The notes under the pieces were generated by a model. That model was not told the origin of the DNA, ran no database searches, and saw only the letters and a program-made list of their open reading frames with translations. A DNA stretch of 16,085 nucleotides, taken from the NCBI GenBank assembly GCA_964343275.1, contig CAYFIY010000026.1, positions 1 to 16,085 of the forward strand. Reading direction: 5' to 3'. Position 1 is the first letter of the stretch, and each line of letters opens with the position of its first letter. This DNA is from Hadarchaeum sp964343275. Its GTDB lineage: Archaea > Hadarchaeota > Hadarchaeia > Hadarchaeales > Hadarchaeaceae. This document shows, piece after piece, positions 13,751 to 16,085 of this stretch. The translations under genes were made by a program, and so were the position numbers.

Positions 13751-14423
13751 TGGTCAAAACCCTTTTGATTTCCTTGGCTTTCTCCTTACCTATCCCCCGA
13801 ACCTGTTGTAGCTCCTTTTCTGACGCGCACATTGTTTTTTCCACCGATACGAAGTGTTTGAGGAGCCTCTTCGCTAGCACCGCCGAGACGCCTGGAAGGC
13901 CTTCCACGATATATCTTTGACTTTCAGTTAGGGTGAGCTTTTTTTGTTTTCCACGAATCGCGATTTCCCTATTCTCCAAAATCTGTTCACGCTTGGCGAT
14001 GGCCACCAAAGTCGAGGCAGTTTCCTTTTCATCTATAGTTGGAAGCAAGGGTATTCCTATATCGACAGCTAGGGCGGCCAGTGCCCCGCAGATGGCGTTT
14101 GGATGGATGGCCCTGCGGTTGTAAAGGCCTTTCCCCTCTATTATCAGGACGGGGCGGTCAAAGGTTTCCTTGAGAGATCTTGCCTGTAGCATGAGTCGCT
14201 TGTCCACGATTGACTGTAAGAAGTCCCCAACTGATTTTCTTTCGATCCCTACTCGGTCGCTAAGGATGAAATCACCCACCTTGAGTTGGCGTATGTCTAC
14301 TTCAACTTCCAGTTCCTTTAGTTCTTGGATAACCCCCGAAGCTTCTTCGCGATGGTCAGCAACGACTTTTAACTTTTTCTTTGACAAAAAGTCTATATTA
14401 GTTTGCAAAGTCATGACCATCAT
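13704..14423 (-). CDS. xpf: XPF/ERCC4-type structure-specific nuclease (short, helicase-free form)
   Basis: About 240 residues. The ERCC4 nuclease domain shows VVADHREEASGVIQEL, then VGDFILSDRVGIERKSVGDFLQSIVDKRL with the catalytic ERK motif, and RPVLIIEGKGLY. A linker leads to two helix-hairpin-helix motifs, VEGLPGVSAVLAKRLLKHF and LQQVRGIGKEKAKEIKRVL. This is the short XPF of Thermoproteota, without the Hef helicase part of Euryarchaeota; it works as a dimer, often with PCNA, on 3'-flap and branched DNA. I do not see a clear PCNA-binding motif at the C-terminus. The start is one of three ATGs (14423, 14420, 14414). An upstream start at 14450 would overlap the TATA box near 14440-14448. Confidence 0.9.
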   Translation of the reverse strand: MMVMTLQTNIDFLSKKKLKVVADHREEASGVIQELKELEVEVDIRQLKVGDFILSDRVGIERKSVGDFLQSIVDKRLMLQARSLKETFDRPVLIIEGKGLYNRRAIHPNAICGALAALAVDIGIPLLPTIDEKETASTLVAIAKREQILENREIAIRGKQKKLTLTESQRYIVEGLPGVSAVLAKRLLKHFVSVEKTMCASEKELQQVRGIGKEKAKEIKRVLTIIYESDVLPQTPESD

Positions 14424-14439
14424 ACAATAAGGGCGGGCG

Positions 14440-14448
14440 ATTAAAACC
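14440..14448 (-). promoter_or_regulatory. TATA box of the XPF nuclease gene
   Basis: GGTTTTAAT on the minus strand lies 21-30 bases before the three candidate ATGs. This predicts a leaderless or nearly leaderless transcript. Confidence 0.5.
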
Positions 14449-14476
14449 ACTATCCGTGTCGGCTACTCAGGAATTA

Positions 14477-14821
14477 TCAATATATCAAAAGTATCGTGTA
14501 CACCATGATCCACAGGAGAAGCCACATGATGAAGTAAGATGCGAACCAAAACCTTACCTTGGTTTCCTTCTCATCAAGCTCACCCTTTGTGGTCAGGCTG
14601 GAGAAAAAGAGGCTGAAATTACTAAGAGTGACCTTTTTCATCTCGCCCATAAATTGACCGGTAGATGTTTTGGAAGCATTAGAAATTAACTTATAGGTCG
14701 CGTAGAGTAAAATGATTGCAATGAGCAAAGAAAGCCAAGCATTTGTCATGAAACCTGACATTACACCAGCTATTGCCCCCACTGCCGAGAAAATTATACT
14801 TAGTTTTGCGGCTATATCCAT
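14477..14821 (-). CDS. Small three-TM membrane protein, possibly archaeal EMC6-like
   Basis: A 114-residue protein from ATG 14821, chosen because AGGTG sits six bases upstream; an upstream in-frame start at 14860 would run into the divergent gene. Two hydrophobic segments (about residues 8-27 and 30-47) are followed by a polar stretch (KTSTGQFMGEMKKV to KGELDEKETK) and a third membrane segment ending FWFASYFIMWLLLWIMVYTILL. This layout and the Y-F-x-x-W-L-x-x-W pattern in the last helix resemble the archaeal EMC6-like (DUF5379) family, linked to the Oxa1/EMC membrane-insertion machinery. That match is by eye and weak. It is divergent from rqcH, with only 20 bases between the starts. Confidence 0.7.
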   Translation of the reverse strand: MDIAAKLSIIFSAVGAIAGVMSGFMTNAWLSLLIAIILLYATYKLISNASKTSTGQFMGEMKKVTLSNFSLFFSSLTTKGELDEKETKVRFWFASYFIMWLLLWIMVYTILLIY

Positions 14822-14828
14822 ATTAGAC

Positions 14829-14838
14829 ACCTGGTGAT
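14829..14838. promoter_or_regulatory. Back-to-back ribosome-binding sites for two divergent genes
   Basis: The near-palindrome CACCTGGTGAT reads GGTGAT on the plus strand, three bases before TTG 14842 of rqcH. It reads AGGTG on the minus strand, six bases before ATG 14821 of the membrane protein gene. It is the main evidence for both starts. Confidence 0.55.
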
Positions 14839-14841
14839 ATC

Positions 14842-16085
14842 TTGAAGTTGTCAATGTCAAGTCTTGACATTATGGTCTGCGCTCAGGAGCTTAAAAACGC
14901 TATTGGTTCCAGAGTGGAGAATGTTTACGAATTAGATGGTACATTAGTCCTGCGCCTGCGTTCGAAAACTGAATGGCGTCAGGATCTAGTCATAGAGCCT
15001 GGAAAGAGGGTCAATTTTACAAGTAGAACTTATAGGTTTCCGAAACAGCCTACCTCATTCGCCATGTTGCTCCGAAAACACCTAAAAAATGCCAAAGTCT
15101 TGGATGTGAGCCAGCCCCATTTCGAACGTATCTTGGAGTTAAAATTTTTTGGGGTGCAGGAAAGCACCTTGATAGCAGAAAATTTTGGCCAAGGCAATCT
15201 CATCTTGTGTGACCAGGAGATGACAATTATCCAGCCTTACCGGGTAATTATATGGAGGCATCGCGCGTTGAGAGCCAGAGAACATTACCTTTATCCCCCG
15301 AAAATGAGCGTTGACCCGAGAGAAATAGATTTGGTTGAGTTTAAAAGGAATTTACAAGGTTCGCCAGATTTGGTCCGCGGATTGGCGGTAAAGTTGGGAC
15401 TTGGGGGCCCGCTCGCAGAGGAGGTATGTGCACAGGCGATGGTTGAGAAAAGACGCATGCCACATGAGATGTCGGAAAATGAGTTGGAACTCGTCTTCAG
15501 TTCAATAAAAAAATTGTTTTCCCAGAAGCTGTCACCGAGTATCATATTAGAAAATGGAAAACCAGTGGACGTTCTACCCTTTGATTTCAGGACAAATTTG
15601 GGTAAAGGACTGAAGCGATTTGATTCTTTTAATGACGCTCTTGACGAGTACTTCAGCACCATCGCAGTGATTTCGGAGAGTGAGAAGAAGGAAAAAAAAT
15701 TCATGAGGGATATGAAAAAACTTAGCAGACGTCAGTCCGAACAGCAAGAACAGTACGCTAACTTTTATAAGAAATCATCTGAGGCAAAGAGGAAAGCCGA
15801 TTTGATTGCAATTCATCATAATTCAATCGATGAAATTCTCAAGATTATCAGGAGGATTAGAAAATTCAAAGGCTTGAGCGGTGTCATGGCATCGGTGTCG
15901 AAGGCAAAAGAACGAGGCGAACGCTGGCCTCAGTATATAAAAAAGGTTGACTCAGAGGCGGGAAAAATTGAAATTGACTTCATTGGCCAGGATATGATAC
16001 TTGACATGCGCCTCTCAGCTTATGAGAATGCATCTCAGTTCTATAACAAGTATAAGACTTCTTATGAAAAAGCGGTCGGAGCTAG
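14842..16085 (+). CDS. rqcH: RqcH/NEMF (Rqc2, NFACT) ribosome quality-control protein, 3' end cut by window edge
   Basis: An open frame of 414 codons runs to the end of the window without a stop, so only the N-terminal part is seen. MKLSMSSLDIMVCAQELKNAIGSRVENVYEL is the NFACT-N start. It is followed by SFAMLLRKHLKNAKVLDVSQPHFERILEL, then GQGNLILCD and IIQPYR, a helical region, and the coiled-coil entry ending NASQFYNKYKTSYEKAVGA, typical before the second coiled-coil helix. The protein binds the large ribosomal subunit carrying a stalled peptidyl-tRNA and recruits tRNA to add C-terminal tails. The conserved Asp-Arg pair of the family reads Glu-Arg here (E95-R96). TTG 14842 is preferred over ATG 14854 because of the ribosome-binding site and the family's N-terminal length. 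Confidence 0.92.
   Translation, partial: MKLSMSSLDIMVCAQELKNAIGSRVENVYELDGTLVLRLRSKTEWRQDLVIEPGKRVNFTSRTYRFPKQPTSFAMLLRKHLKNAKVLDVSQPHFERILELKFFGVQESTLIAENFGQGNLILCDQEMTIIQPYRVIIWRHRALRAREHYLYPPKMSVDPREIDLVEFKRNLQGSPDLVRGLAVKLGLGGPLAEEVCAQAMVEKRRMPHEMSENELELVFSSIKKLFSQKLSPSIILENGKPVDVLPFDFRTNLGKGLKRFDSFNDALDEYFSTIAVISESEKKEKKFMRDMKKLSRRQSEQQEQYANFYKKSSEAKRKADLIAIHHNSIDEILKIIRRIRKFKGLSGVMASVSKAKERGERWPQYIKKVDSEAGKIEIDFIGQDMILDMRLSAYENASQFYNKYKTSYEKAVGA
14853..14871. repeat. Perfect 19-bp palindrome at the start of rqcH
   Basis: AATGTCAAG-T-CTTGACATT: two nine-base arms around a single base, lying over codons 4-10 of rqcH and just upstream of the divergent membrane-protein gene. It could be an operator or a coincidence of coding sequence. 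Confidence 0.6.

Overview
The window looks like a chromosomal segment of a mesophilic to moderately thermophilic archaeon of the Thermoproteota side, most likely a Bathyarchaeia-type lineage (inference). The archaeal evidence is direct: a class I lysyl-tRNA synthetase, an archaeal 7S (SRP) RNA, two tRNA genes with short introns that fold into bulge-helix-bulge motifs after nucleotide 37, a short XPF-type nuclease without a helicase domain, TATA-box promoters about 25-33 bases upstream of start codons, and an archaeal RqcH/NEMF-family gene. No rRNA gene is present, so the lineage remains inferred.

Region 1 (1-4.9 kb) is an accessory methylotrophy-like locus. It has a full-length MtmB-family (monomethylamine methyltransferase) homologue with a serine codon where pyrrolysine is normally encoded, the C-terminal remnant of a second MtmB paralogue, a membrane-anchored BMP-family ABC substrate-binding protein with a Thr-Ala repeat linker, and on the opposite strand an ATZ/TRZ-type amidohydrolase. 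A 38-bp direct repeat, the 3' tail of the mtmB-like gene, recurs behind the BMP gene. Deletion and recombination have therefore rearranged the locus. One reading is that a nucleoside- or heterocycle-type compound is captured, the amidohydrolase releases an amine, and the MtmB-like protein handles a methyl group.

Region 2 (5.0-6.25 kb) is a mobile-element scar. An N-terminally truncated tyrosine recombinase reads directly into the 3' end of an intron-containing tRNA-Val gene.

Region 3 (6.15-9.36 kb, minus strand) holds tRNA-Val, tRNA-Ser(GCU), the 7S RNA, and a tight operon of site-2 protease, ubiquitin-like sulfur carrier and TtuA/Ncs6-type tRNA thiolase. The carrier and thiolase form a tRNA 2-thiouridine sulfur-relay pair.

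Region 4 (9.36-16.1 kb) is ordinary housekeeping DNA: cutA, a flavin-reductase-like protein and a nucleotidyltransferase (plus strand); class I lysS (minus); an aspartate-aminotransferase-family enzyme (plus); an XPF nuclease and a small membrane protein (minus); and rqcH running off the right edge (plus). Gene pairs here alternate between divergent promoters that share a TATA region and short tail-to-tail overlaps.
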